Source: Omnitrophica WOR_2 bacterium RIFCSPHIGHO2_02_FULL_50_17
Lineage (GTDB): Bacteria > Omnitrophota > Gorgyraeia > Zapsychrales > Zapsychraceae
NCBI GenBank assembly: GCA_001805645.1
Contig: MHGQ01000025.1
Span: forward strand, 1-46,864
Length of the DNA: 46,864 nt
Direction of reading: 5' to 3'
Positions 16,937 to 25,748 of the stretch are shown piece by piece. The translations under genes and the position numbers were made by a program. The notes below the pieces were generated by a model. That model was not told where the DNA came from and did no database searches. It worked only from the letters and a program-made list of their open reading frames with translations. Numbering within the stretch: position 1 is the stretch's first letter; each line of letters begins with the position of its first letter.

Positions 16937-18514
16937 TTATTTTGCGTATTCCACGGCCCTCTTCTCGCGAAGGACAATAATCTTGATCTGACCGGGATAT
17001 TCCATGCCCTCTTCGATTTTTTTGCGAAGATCCGTCGCCAGCACAACAGCCTCGTCGTCATTAATCTTGTCCGGGTCAACAATCACGCGCAGTTCCCGCC
17101 CGGCCTGCAAGGCATAGGACTTGTTGATACCCTTAAAAGAATTGGCAATTTTCTCCAGGCTTTCAATCCGCTTGATATAAGTTTCCAAGGTCTCGGCTCG
17201 GGCGCCTGGACGCGCCGCGCTGATTGCATCCGCAGCGCAGACCAATGCCCCATATAAGGAGCCCATCTCGACTTCTTCATGATGAGATTCGATGGCGTTG
17301 GCCACCTCTTCCAACTCTCCGTATTTACGCGCCAAATTTCCGCCGACAATAGCATGGGTACCTTCTTCCACGTCCTGGCCCACGACTTTGCCGATATCAT
17401 GCAAAAGCCCGGCGCGCATGGCCACCTTGACATCCAATCCCAGCTGAGAGGCAATCGATCCCATCAGCATAGCCACCTCTTTGGTATGCTGAAGGCCGTT
17501 TTGCCCGTAGCTTGTCCTGAATTTCAGCCGGCCCACCAGCTTTAATAATTCCGAATGCATGCCATGAACACCCAAATCAAAAGCGGTTTTTTCCCCCTCT
17601 TCTTTAATAATCACTTCCATTTCTTTCTTAGCCTTTTCCACCACCTCTTCAATCCGTCCGGGATGGATTCTACCGTCGCTAATCAAATTCTGCAAGGCGA
17701 TCCGGGCGATTTCCCTGCGGTACATGTCAAAGCTGGAGATCGTAACGGCCTCAGGGGTGTCATCGATGATAATATCGACGCTCGCGGCGGCCTCGAGGGC
17801 GCGGATATTACGGCCTTCCCGGCCGATGATGCGGCCTTTCATCTCGTCGCTCGGCAACGCAACGACCGTTACCGTCGAGCTGGACGTATGATCCGAGGCG
17901 CAGCGCTGAATAGCGCTGGAGATAATTTGGCGCGCCTTTTTATCCGCGGTCTCCCGGATCTCCTCCTCTGCGGCCCGAAGACGCACGGCCTTCTCGTGAA
18001 CAATCTCCGCATCCAAACGCGACAAAAGAAGGCTCTTGGCATCCTCCTCGCTCATAGAGGCTATTTTCTGCAAGCGCTGTTTTTCCTCCTGAATCAGCTC
18101 ATTGAGCTGCTTTTCCTTCTCTTGAGTAGATTTTTCATTCTCCTGCACTTTGGCCAGCCGGCCGCTGATATCCTTTTCCTTGCGCTCCAGGAGGTCTACC
18201 CGCTTATCGAGATTTTCCTCCTTTTGCTGAATCCTCTTCTCGGCGGCCAGTATCTCTTCGCGGCGCTCCTTTGTCTCGGCCTCAAAGTTCTGATGCAATT
18301 TAATCATCAAGTCTTTTCCCTGCAGCTCAAGCTCTTTCTTGCGGCTTTCCGACTCTCTCTCGGCGGATTCAATCAGGCTTCTGGCCTTATGCCCGGCCTC
18401 TTTGAGCCTTCGACCAGCAAAAAACCACCTTACGAGATAACCGGTGAAAAAAGAACCGACGAAGAAAAGAAATAAAGCGACACTGCGGAGATATATGTTA
18501 AGTTCTTCAAGCAT
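16937..18514 (-). CDS. rny: Ribonuclease Y
   Basis: A 525-residue membrane-anchored endoribonuclease that starts mRNA decay. Order of parts: N-terminal transmembrane helix (about 8-30), long Lys/Glu-rich coiled coil (about 35-200), KH domain (KGRIIGREGRNIRALE) and HD domain with GLLHDIGKVVG. All core residues are present and length is typical. GGGAGG precedes ATG 18514. The upstream gap holds a palindromic repeat but no clear promoter. Confidence 0.95.
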   Translation of the reverse strand: MLEELNIYLRSVALFLFFVGSFFTGYLVRWFFAGRRLKEAGHKARSLIESAERESESRKKELELQGKDLMIKLHQNFEAETKERREEILAAEKRIQQKEENLDKRVDLLERKEKDISGRLAKVQENEKSTQEKEKQLNELIQEEKQRLQKIASMSEEDAKSLLLSRLDAEIVHEKAVRLRAAEEEIRETADKKARQIISSAIQRCASDHTSSSTVTVVALPSDEMKGRIIGREGRNIRALEAAASVDIIIDDTPEAVTISSFDMYRREIARIALQNLISDGRIHPGRIEEVVEKAKKEMEVIIKEEGEKTAFDLGVHGMHSELLKLVGRLKFRTSYGQNGLQHTKEVAMLMGSIASQLGLDVKVAMRAGLLHDIGKVVGQDVEEGTHAIVGGNLARKYGELEEVANAIESHHEEVEMGSLYGALVCAADAISAARPGARAETLETYIKRIESLEKIANSFKGINKSYALQAGRELRVIVDPDKINDDEAVVLATDLRKKIEEGMEYPGQIKIIVLREKRAVEYAK

Positions 18515-18574
18515 ATGCCAATCCCTCCCTTAGAGACTCCTCGTTTCTCATCATTAACGGAAACCTTGCACAAA

Positions 18575-18686
18575 AATGAAGCCTTCTAAGCTTCCCGATG
18601 CTTGCATCGGGGTATCCAGACAGGGCTTCATTCCTGCGATTTTGAATTCCCCTCCGCCTTAGGCGGACGGGGTTGACCAGAATCAC
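18575..18686 (+). repeat. Composite palindromic repeat, copy A
   Basis: Between rny and the 5-formyl-THF cyclo-ligase gene. Outer arms AATGAAGCC ... GGCTTCATT enclose a shortened hairpin CCCGATGC-TTGCATCGGG. After CCTGCGATTTTGAAT comes a second palindrome around CCGCCTTAGGCGG. It is the same family as the copies at 27193, 30285 and 35436, but here the inner GCCTGCCGGACGGCCAGGC part is absent. Confidence 0.85.
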
Positions 18687-18717
18687 GAATCAATAAATAG
18701 AGAGAAGCCAGAATGAC

Positions 18718-19335
18718 TTAATTGACAAGAACACAAGAAACCGGCACATCGTGTTCTTCTTGCGGGGAGAGCTGATCCACGATTTGAAAGTCGAACGCCA
18801 GCCCGATGATGGGGGTATCTGAAGGCAGCCCTTTTAAGAAACGGTCATAGTATCCCGCGCCCCTTCCCAAGCGGTTATTGCGCCTGTCAAAGGCTACTGC
18901 AGGAACTATCACCAAATCGATCTCCTCCGGGCATAATCGCTGGGCAGGATCCAGGCGCTTGGGCTGTCGGACCCCGTAAGGGCCCAGGGCAAGATCGTTT
19001 TCTATGGATTCCACGAGGACCGGGATGATCTCTCGCGTATCCCGAACCACATAGGGCAATCCTATTCTTTTACCTAACTTTTGGGCATGTTTCATCATTT
19101 CAAATGTATCTACTTCCCCGTCAAATGATGCGTAAAACAGAATCGTTCTCGCATGCTGAAATTCCGGCTTCCGCAAGAGCTTGTCCCAAATCACCAAGCT
19201 TTTAACGAATCGTTCTTCCTCTTTCTGGCTTCTTAAAAGCGTCAATATCCTTTCTCTAACATTCTTTTTTGCGTTGATTGACACCTGGGACTCTAAACTC
19301 GTCTCTGTTAGTAGCATATCCTTCATTAAAAACAT
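18718..19335 (-). CDS. 5-formyltetrahydrofolate cyclo-ligase
   Basis: A protein of up to 205 residues that converts 5-formyl-THF to 5,10-methenyl-THF with ATP. Motifs include FYASFDGEVDT, PYGVRQP and the ATP-binding GRGAGYYDRFL. The start is uncertain: ATG 19335 lies only 3 bp after a good -10 box, so the message probably begins at or after it, and ATG 19326 or 19317 may be used. It lies downstream of rarA and 6S RNA, recalling the ssrS-ygfA pairing in other bacteria. Confidence 0.88.
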   Translation of the reverse strand: MFLMKDMLLTETSLESQVSINAKKNVRERILTLLRSQKEEERFVKSLVIWDKLLRKPEFQHARTILFYASFDGEVDTFEMMKHAQKLGKRIGLPYVVRDTREIIPVLVESIENDLALGPYGVRQPKRLDPAQRLCPEEIDLVIVPAVAFDRRNNRLGRGAGYYDRFLKGLPSDTPIIGLAFDFQIVDQLSPQEEHDVPVSCVLVN

Positions 19336-19338
19336 TTT

Positions 19339-19367
19339 ATTGTATCATTTTTATAAAAAATACACAA
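19339..19367 (-). promoter_or_regulatory. Promoter of 5-formyl-THF cyclo-ligase, nearly leaderless
   Basis: TTGTGT (19362-19367) and TACAAT (19339-19344) are 17 bp apart on the minus strand. The first ATG follows the -10 box by 3 bp, so the transcript should have little or no 5' leader. Confidence 0.6.
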
Positions 19368-19432
19368 ATGGTTTTCTTAATCTCTTCCAATGCCGCAACT
19401 ATTTATTTGCCATTGGGATAGAACATTTACGT

Positions 19433-20767
19433 CTAATCTCTCCTTGTCTTCTGCAGCCTCTCTTTAATCTGCTTCTCTTCCCCCATTTCGGTGGGCTCAT
19501 AATATCTTGCCTTTACGGACAAATACGCCTGGTCGACATAATGACCTTCAAAATTATGTGCATATTTATAATCTGTCCCGCGGCCTAATTGCTTGGCCCC
19601 CTGATAAGAGGCGTCTTTGAGATGGGCCGGCACCTCCTGGGCTCTTTGGGCCTTCACGTCTTCCAAGGCCTTATCAATCCCGAGATACACCGCATTGGAT
19701 TTCGGGGCGCAGGCCACGTACACCGCAGCCTGAGCCAAAGGAATACGCGCCTCAGGAAGACCGATAAACTCAGATGTCTGTAAGGCGGCGTTGGCAATAA
19801 CCAGTGCGCGCGTATCCGCGTTTCCCACGTCTTCGGCCGCGCAGATACAAATGCGCCTGGCAATAAACCGGGGGTCCTCGCCGGCATAAATCATTTTGGC
19901 CATCCAGTACAACGCCGCATCCGGATCCGAGCCGCGCATAGACTTAATAAAGGCCGAAGCGGTATCATAATGGGCGTCGCCGTCGCGGTCATAGACCACC
20001 TGTTTTTTCTGAATCGATTCCTGCGCCGCCTCAAGCGTAAAGGAGATGCTGCCATCAGCGCCTGGAGGGGTCGTCAGGCATCCGATTTCCAAGGCATTGA
20101 GGGCCCGGCGCGCATCACCGTCGCATGTCCCGGCCAAAAACTCCAAGGCCTTGGCATCGATTTTTACTTTTAAATTCCCCAATCCCCTCTGTTTGTCATA
20201 AACCGCCCCAGTTAAAATCGTGATGATCTCCGACGAGGACAGAGACTTAAGCTCAAAGACCAGCGAGCGCGATAAAAGAGGGCTGGTCAAAGAAAAAAAT
20301 GGATTAAAAGCCGTGGCGCCGATAAGAATCAAATGCCCTTCTTCCAGATCGGGCATAAGGACATCCTGCTGGGCCTTGTTAAAACGATGAATCTCGTCTA
20401 TAAAAAGAATGGTCTTGCGCTGGGTTGTGACATACCGGTTCTGGCTGGCGGCAATCACCCGGCGCAAATCCTCGACGTTTGAGGCAACCGCATTGACCCG
20501 TTCAAAATGGGCCTTGGTTCTCTGCTGGATGCAGTGGGCTAAGGTGGTCTTGCCTGTCCCCGGCGGGCCGTAAAGAATCAGGGAGCTGAGCCTGTCCGAG
20601 GCCATGGCCCTCGGGAGCAGTTTCCCCTCGCCTACGATATGTTCCTGGCCGACAAATTCCTCTAAAGAGCTGGGGCGCATACGCACGCTTAAAGGGGCGT
20701 GCTGAAAAAGCAGCTCTTTATTGGCCTCGGCAAATAAATCCTGTGATAGAAAAGAAGAAGGGCTCAT
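19433..20767 (-). CDS. rarA: Replication-associated recombination protein RarA/MgsA
   Basis: An AAA+ ATPase of about 444 residues acting at stalled replication forks. It has Walker A (YGPPGTGKTTLA), Walker B (FIDEIHRF) and the MgsA C-terminal region (GTDYKYAHNF). The frame is open up to 20869, but codons upstream of ATG 20767 overlap the predicted 6S RNA, and the family normally begins near APLSVRMRPSSLEEFVGQ. I therefore place the start at ATG 20767; ATG 20788 is also possible. RarA genes are a known neighbour of 6S RNA in several phyla. Confidence 0.88.
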   Translation of the reverse strand: MSPSSFLSQDLFAEANKELLFQHAPLSVRMRPSSLEEFVGQEHIVGEGKLLPRAMASDRLSSLILYGPPGTGKTTLAHCIQQRTKAHFERVNAVASNVEDLRRVIAASQNRYVTTQRKTILFIDEIHRFNKAQQDVLMPDLEEGHLILIGATAFNPFFSLTSPLLSRSLVFELKSLSSSEIITILTGAVYDKQRGLGNLKVKIDAKALEFLAGTCDGDARRALNALEIGCLTTPPGADGSISFTLEAAQESIQKKQVVYDRDGDAHYDTASAFIKSMRGSDPDAALYWMAKMIYAGEDPRFIARRICICAAEDVGNADTRALVIANAALQTSEFIGLPEARIPLAQAAVYVACAPKSNAVYLGIDKALEDVKAQRAQEVPAHLKDASYQGAKQLGRGTDYKYAHNFEGHYVDQAYLSVKARYYEPTEMGEEKQIKERLQKTRRD

Positions 20768-20817
20768 AACCTTCTGGATAGGGTACATCCCCTGACTGCG
20801 GGGAAGGGGCATATGGA

Positions 20818-20974
20818 ATAAATCCCCACCTGTGCCGTCGAGAAAGAATTTGATGAACCGAGTCATCAAGTGGGGCCATTACCGAAGATATCCACGGATA
20901 TCCCGGAAGTTGAAGCCCCCTATTAAAGGCATTGGTTCTTTAAATTGCCTTCTCTAACGCACACCGCAGGGAAT
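20818..20974 (-). ncRNA. ssrS: 6S RNA (RNA polymerase regulator)
   Basis: The minus-strand transcript starts about ATTCCCTGCGGTGTGCG and ends about CGGCACAGGTGGGGAT, the paired terminal strands of 6S RNA (AUUCCC with GGGGAU, and GGUG with CAC). The apical arm is a long hairpin, GGGGGC ... CCGGGATATCC-GT-GGATATCTTCGG ... GGCCCC, and A/U-rich loops between these form the promoter-like bubble. A strong promoter lies directly upstream and rarA and the folate cyclo-ligase gene lie downstream. Length is about 157 nt. Ends are estimates. Confidence 0.8.
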
Positions 20975-20985
20975 AAATTTATTTT

Positions 20986-21013
20986 ATTATATCATCAAAG
21001 ATTTGATTTCAAA
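20986..21013 (-). promoter_or_regulatory. 6S RNA promoter
   Basis: A perfect -10 box TATAAT (20986-20991) lies 12 bp before the RNA start. The -35 region holds TTTGAAATCAAA (21002-21013), an inverted repeat TTTGA-AA-TCAAA. The same 12-mer and the same TGATATAATAAAA block occur in front of dnaA. Confidence 0.7.
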
Positions 21014-21070
21014 GAATAAATTTCTTGAGCGGCCAGAAGGCGGAAAAGGAGAGGGGGGAAGGCGAATTGA

Positions 21071-23098
21071 TTAGCGCTGAATAGCGCCCAATTCAAAGAT
21101 GCAGGCCTGAACAATGCTTCCATGAAGCGCATTGACCTCATCTTCGCGCAGAGTGCGCTCGCTGGATTGATAGATTAAGGAGAAAACCATTCCCCTGCAT
21201 CCGGAGGGAATCTTCTCTCCCAGATATTCTTCCCGGAACTGCACAGAGGACAAGATCTCCTCTCCCAAGCGAAAGGCGATCTCTTTGACCTGTTGAAAAT
21301 CAATATCCCTCTTCACGGCCAGGCTGACATCGCGGATGACGGCCGGATACTCGCACACAGGCCGATAAGATTGCTTAAGCGCGCAGTGACTCCAAATTCT
21401 TTCCAGATCAAGCTGGGCAAAATACACATTTTTTTGCTTTATATCCCAATTGGCCAAGACGCCCTCTTCGACCTTCCCCAGCATCCCCACCGACGATCCC
21501 TCGACGCTCACGCAAGCCCCCTGCCCCTTTTCAAACCACGCGTAATCACTTCTTTCAAATTGCACATCTTTTAAACCGCCTCTCGAAAGGAGATGCTCCA
21601 CGGCCCCTTTTATGTCATAAAAATCCGTTTCGGAATTTTCCTGCCGGCGCCAATCTCGGCCATGCTGGCCCATTATAACAAGCCCGAGGACATCCTGTTC
21701 GCCCAAAGGAAGATAAATCTTGCCTATCTCAAACAACTTAAGATTCTTCTGATCGCGATTTATATTAAAAGCCGCTGCCGATAAAAGGCTCGGCAAAAGC
21801 GACGGTCGCAGAACCGCCTGATCCTGACTTAAAGGATTTCGCACCTTGATTCCCTCAAGGTCAGCCTGCCTAGATCGAACAAGGCTTTCCGGGTTAATCA
21901 TCGCATAAGTCACCACCTCATAAAATCCCTGCGCCACAACCAAATCACTGATTGTCCGACGGAATTCTCTTTTGGCATCGGCTTGTATGGGCGCGGCCTG
22001 AATAAGGGGCAGGCTGGATGGAAGACGGTCGTATCCTGAAATACGCGCGATCTCCTCAATCACGTCAACATCTTGACGGATATCGGCACGAAACGGCGGC
22101 GCCTTGAGTTTCAGGACGCCTCCGGCCGCCATTGCTACGGAAAATCCAAGCCGTTTCAAAATTTGTTTATAACGACTGGCGCTCTCATCGGCGCCCAGAA
22201 AGGCATTGATCCTTTCTACAGAAAGCGGCACTGCGGGTCGGGTGCGCCTGAAAGCGGCCGCGACATCGGATCGTCGCACAACACGGCCTTGAGCGCAATC
22301 CAGGATCAAGGAAACAGCCCGATCCATTCCTGTCTTAACGGTATCATAATCAACACCCCGCTCAAAACGGTAGGAGGAATCGCTGGACAGGCCGAGCTTG
22401 CGCGAGGCACGGCGAATGAGAACGGGGTCAAAATAGGCGCTTTCCAAAAGGATGTTTTTGGTATTCCCCTCCACCTCAGTCTCTTTGCCGCCCATGACGC
22501 CGGCGATGGCAACCGGCTTTTCGGCATCGGCAATAACCAGAATAGACGGATCAAGCGGCCGCTCGACCTCGTCAAGGGTAATAATCCTCTCGCCTTCTTT
22601 GGCCCGGCGCACAACAATCTTTCCTCCGGCCAGCTTGTCATAATCAAAGGCGTGCAGGGGCTGGCCTGTTTCTATGAGGCAGAAATTCGTAATATCAACG
22701 ACGTTGTTAATCAGGCGCGTACCCAGCGCCGTGAGGCGCCTTTGAATCGCGCGGGGCGCCTCAGCAATTTGAACATCTTCGATAAGCGTGGCGATATAGC
22801 GGGGACACCCTTTTTTGTCCAGGACATCAATGGTGCACTTTTTCGACGGGTATTTTAACCCTCTGACGATTGGCTCCTTCCATCTTTTATTTAAAACAGC
22901 CGCCGTTTCCCGGGCAATGCCCAGCATATTCAGGCAGTCCGGGCGGTTAGGGGTGATCTCGAGCTCAAAGACCGTATCGCCGTCTACGGCGCTGATTTTT
23001 TTGACCTCTAACCCTGCCATGGTCAGCGCATGGGCCAGCCTCTCGGCAGGGATGCCAAACCTCACATAATCCTTAAGCCAATTTAAACTAATTTTCAT
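21071..23098 (-). CDS. pheT: Phenylalanyl-tRNA synthetase beta subunit lacking the OB/EMAP domain
   Basis: A 675-residue subunit of the (alpha-beta)2 enzyme; the usual bacterial form is about 790-800. After the start MKISLNWLKDYV ... MAGLEV the chain passes straight to ELEITPNRPDCLNMLGIARE, so the roughly 110-residue tRNA-binding OB (EMAP II-like) domain normally inserted there is missing. The B3/B4 editing domain (RYIATLIEDV ... ETGQPLHAFDYDKL), B5, the catalytic-like fold (GFYEVVTYAMI) and the C-terminal FDX-ACB anticodon domain are present. It follows pheS by 37 bp. Confidence 0.92.
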   Translation of the reverse strand: MKISLNWLKDYVRFGIPAERLAHALTMAGLEVKKISAVDGDTVFELEITPNRPDCLNMLGIARETAAVLNKRWKEPIVRGLKYPSKKCTIDVLDKKGCPRYIATLIEDVQIAEAPRAIQRRLTALGTRLINNVVDITNFCLIETGQPLHAFDYDKLAGGKIVVRRAKEGERIITLDEVERPLDPSILVIADAEKPVAIAGVMGGKETEVEGNTKNILLESAYFDPVLIRRASRKLGLSSDSSYRFERGVDYDTVKTGMDRAVSLILDCAQGRVVRRSDVAAAFRRTRPAVPLSVERINAFLGADESASRYKQILKRLGFSVAMAAGGVLKLKAPPFRADIRQDVDVIEEIARISGYDRLPSSLPLIQAAPIQADAKREFRRTISDLVVAQGFYEVVTYAMINPESLVRSRQADLEGIKVRNPLSQDQAVLRPSLLPSLLSAAAFNINRDQKNLKLFEIGKIYLPLGEQDVLGLVIMGQHGRDWRRQENSETDFYDIKGAVEHLLSRGGLKDVQFERSDYAWFEKGQGACVSVEGSSVGMLGKVEEGVLANWDIKQKNVYFAQLDLERIWSHCALKQSYRPVCEYPAVIRDVSLAVKRDIDFQQVKEIAFRLGEEILSSVQFREEYLGEKIPSGCRGMVFSLIYQSSERTLREDEVNALHGSIVQACIFELGAIQR

Positions 23099-23135
23099 AA
23101 TAAAAATCGTTAATGGTGGCTGTCATTTTACCAAC

Positions 23136-24236
23136 CTAAAATTGCTCCAAGAACCTCACATCATTCTCAAAAAAGATGCGGATATCCTGAACGCCGTATT
23201 TAAGCATGGCGATGCGTTCTACCCCCAGGCCAAAGGCCAGGCCAGTGTAGCGATTTTGGGGGTAGCCAGCCGCCTCAAAGACATGGGGGTGCACCATGCC
23301 GCAGCCCATGATCTCCAGCCACCCTTTGCGGCCGCAGACTGAACACCCCTTAGAACCCTTCGGGTCACGGGGCAGGCTCATCTTGGCCGAGGGCGAATGG
23401 ACGAGCCATCCCTTGCCATCGCAGATGTAGCAGGAGATGTCCACTTCCGCCGACGGCTCTGTGAATGGGAAAAAGTGCGGCCGAAACCGCATCTTGATTT
23501 TATCGCCAAACAGCCTTTTGCAGAAAACCGTCAAAAGCCCTTTCAAATCCGAAAATTTCACATGCCTATCCACCAAAAGTCCCTCGACTTGATGGAACAT
23601 AAACGAATGGCTGGCATCCACCGCATCCGGCCGATACACCCTTCCGGGCACAACCACGGCCAGAGGCGGCTTATGTTTTTGCATAATGCGGATTTGCGCC
23701 GGCGAGGTATGACTGCGCAACAACAGATACCGCCCCTTATTCTTGGGATCAGGCTTATCTAAATAAAATGTATCAAAGGCATCGCGGGAGGGATGGTCCA
23801 CGGCGATATTAAGCGCTGTAAAATTGTTAAACTCCGTTTCAATTTCAGGCCCTTCCTGAACCGTAAAGCCCAGCCTCTCAAAGACACCGCAAATCTCGTC
23901 GATCGTCTGCGTTAAGATATGCCTGTGTCCCGCCAAAGGGGCAACGCCGGGGAGGGTTATGTCCATCAAAGGATGCCTCGCCTGGTTTTCTTTTTCCCGG
24001 ATTTCTGTCTTCTTTTTTTCAATAACAGCCGTGATCCGACTTCTTAATTCATTGGCGCCTTTGCCGACAAGGGGCTTTTGCTCGTCAGGTAGGCCCGCCA
24101 ATGACGCAAAGATCTCCTGAATCATCCCCTTTCGTCCCAAATACTTAATCCGAAAGGCCTCGAGATCCTGCGCGCTCAAGATCCCTTGAGTTTCTTCTTC
24201 AACCCTTTCCTGAATTTCCTGAAAATTCCAGTTCAT
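23136..24236 (-). CDS. pheS: Phenylalanyl-tRNA synthetase alpha subunit
   Basis: A 366-residue catalytic subunit. The N-terminal coiled coil (about 1-85) is followed by the class II core with GPEIETEFNNFTALNI, LLRSHTSPAQIR, the Phe-binding FTEPSAEVDI and the terminal GLAFGLGVERIAMLKYG. Between CYICDGKGW and CSVCGRKGWLEIMGCGMVHP there is an extra Ser/Lys/Pro-rich stretch of about 20 residues, so the two CxxC pairs are further apart than usual and may bind zinc. pheS and pheT form an operon. Confidence 0.94.
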   Translation of the reverse strand: MNWNFQEIQERVEEETQGILSAQDLEAFRIKYLGRKGMIQEIFASLAGLPDEQKPLVGKGANELRSRITAVIEKKKTEIREKENQARHPLMDITLPGVAPLAGHRHILTQTIDEICGVFERLGFTVQEGPEIETEFNNFTALNIAVDHPSRDAFDTFYLDKPDPKNKGRYLLLRSHTSPAQIRIMQKHKPPLAVVVPGRVYRPDAVDASHSFMFHQVEGLLVDRHVKFSDLKGLLTVFCKRLFGDKIKMRFRPHFFPFTEPSAEVDISCYICDGKGWLVHSPSAKMSLPRDPKGSKGCSVCGRKGWLEIMGCGMVHPHVFEAAGYPQNRYTGLAFGLGVERIAMLKYGVQDIRIFFENDVRFLEQF

Positions 24237-24273
24237 GACTAATTCCCGCCTCTCGCGGCCATCCCTGAAAGAA

Positions 24274-25728
24274 TCATTTCTTCCACGTCGACGGCTGGAG
24301 AAGGATTAAAATCGGATAAAGCTCAAGGCGTCCGGCCAGCATCAAAAAGGTCAAAATCCATTTGCCGGGCAGGGACATCCAGCCGTAATTCTGCACCGCC
24401 CCCACCCTCTCCAGGCCCGGCCCAACGTTACTTAACATGGCAATGGGTGCGGAAAAAGCCGTTACGATATCGCACGCCTCTGTGGCCAACAACAGCAATC
24501 CACCCATCAGCCACAGCAAGATGTACAGCGAAAAAAAAGATAACACCCCAATGATAATTTTGTTTTCCAGGGGATGGGCATCCACCTTGACAGGGATAAC
24601 CGCATTGGGATAAAGGGTCTGCACAACCGAACGGAAACAGATCTTCAGCGTCAGAAAAAACCTTATGATCTTCACGCCGCCGGATGTTGACCCTGTGCAG
24701 CCGCCTACAAACATCAATAATACCAGGGCATACCTTAATAAGTCCGGCCATTGGTCATAATCCGCGGTGATATACCCCGTTGTCGTCAATATCGAGACCA
24801 CCTGAAAGGCCGCATCCCGCAAGGAATTTTTGGATAGCGCAGTTGCCGAAAGGACCGCCGTAAATAGCCCGACGAAAATAAGGGTTGTATAAAAATAAAA
24901 TCGAAATTCTTCGTTTTTTAAAAAATTGTGGATATCCCCCTTCCAAAGCTGATAATACAGCAAGAAATTGGCTCCGCCCAAGAACATAAATAAAATCACC
25001 ACCCACTGATGATACGCATTGAACGCCCCCAGGCTAAAATTTTTCGTCGAAAAACCACCCGTCGCTATTGTGCCGAACATATGACACAGCGCATCAAAAA
25101 AAGGCATGTCCCCTATCAGATGCAATGTCAGCTGAACCAAAGAGAGAAAAAGATACATCAGGCAAAGGATCTTGGCCGTTTCTTTAATCCGCGGATCGAG
25201 GCGCTCTCCCCTCAAATCGGATTTTTCCGCTCTAAACAACTGCAAGGCGGTCTGTCCCAGGGCGGGCAAAATAGCCAAATAGAGAACAATAATGCCGATT
25301 CCTCCCAGCCAGTGAGTTAAGCTCCGCCAGAAAAGAATTCCCCGCGGGAGCACCTCCACATTGGCGAAGATGCTGGCGCCGGTTGTCGTATAACCGCTTA
25401 CTGTTTCAAACAAGGCATCCGTATAGGTAGGGACAACGCCGCCGAGACAAAAAGGCGCCGCGCCCAAGAGAGAGAGACAGACCCACGACAATCCCACAAT
25501 GGCCAGGCCGTCCTTGGCGTTAATCTTCTTGAAATCCTCTTTCTTGATGTGGAACAAAAATACAAAGGCGCCCGCGAGGACCGCCCCGCCAAGAATCGCG
25601 ATTGCAAAGGCCTTCACCTCCTGACTATGCGGGTTGTCGTAAAGCGCCCAGGCCAGCGGCAGGAGCATAATACAACATTCGATGAGCAGAATACGCGCGA
25701 CGATATTGGCGACAAATCGTTTATGCAA
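24274..25728 (-). CDS. trkH: TrkH-family potassium uptake channel subunit
   Basis: A 484-residue membrane protein with four M1-P-M2-like repeats. The four filter loops are visible as TTTGASIF, GTIATGGFST, TTTGYITADYDQWP and MLSNVGPG, each with a conserved Gly. It pairs with the TrkA protein encoded 20 bp upstream. The start is a TTG at 25728 behind AAAGGG; no in-frame ATG exists nearby that would keep the first helix. Confidence 0.92.
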   Translation of the reverse strand: MHKRFVANIVARILLIECCIMLLPLAWALYDNPHSQEVKAFAIAILGGAVLAGAFVFLFHIKKEDFKKINAKDGLAIVGLSWVCLSLLGAAPFCLGGVVPTYTDALFETVSGYTTTGASIFANVEVLPRGILFWRSLTHWLGGIGIIVLYLAILPALGQTALQLFRAEKSDLRGERLDPRIKETAKILCLMYLFLSLVQLTLHLIGDMPFFDALCHMFGTIATGGFSTKNFSLGAFNAYHQWVVILFMFLGGANFLLYYQLWKGDIHNFLKNEEFRFYFYTTLIFVGLFTAVLSATALSKNSLRDAAFQVVSILTTTGYITADYDQWPDLLRYALVLLMFVGGCTGSTSGGVKIIRFFLTLKICFRSVVQTLYPNAVIPVKVDAHPLENKIIIGVLSFFSLYILLWLMGGLLLLATEACDIVTAFSAPIAMLSNVGPGLERVGAVQNYGWMSLPGKWILTFLMLAGRLELYPILILLQPSTWKK

Positions 25729-25748
25729 AGCCCTTTACCCTTTTTATC

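Noticed and set aside
17555-18475. 306-codon open frame on the plus strand
   Set aside because: It lies wholly antisense to rny, has no ribosome site and no recognisable domain; it arises from the biased codons of the coiled-coil region.
20768-20869. N-terminal extension of rarA
   Set aside because: The codons overlap the 3' half of the predicted 6S RNA and are absent from the family; the start at ATG 20767 is preferred.
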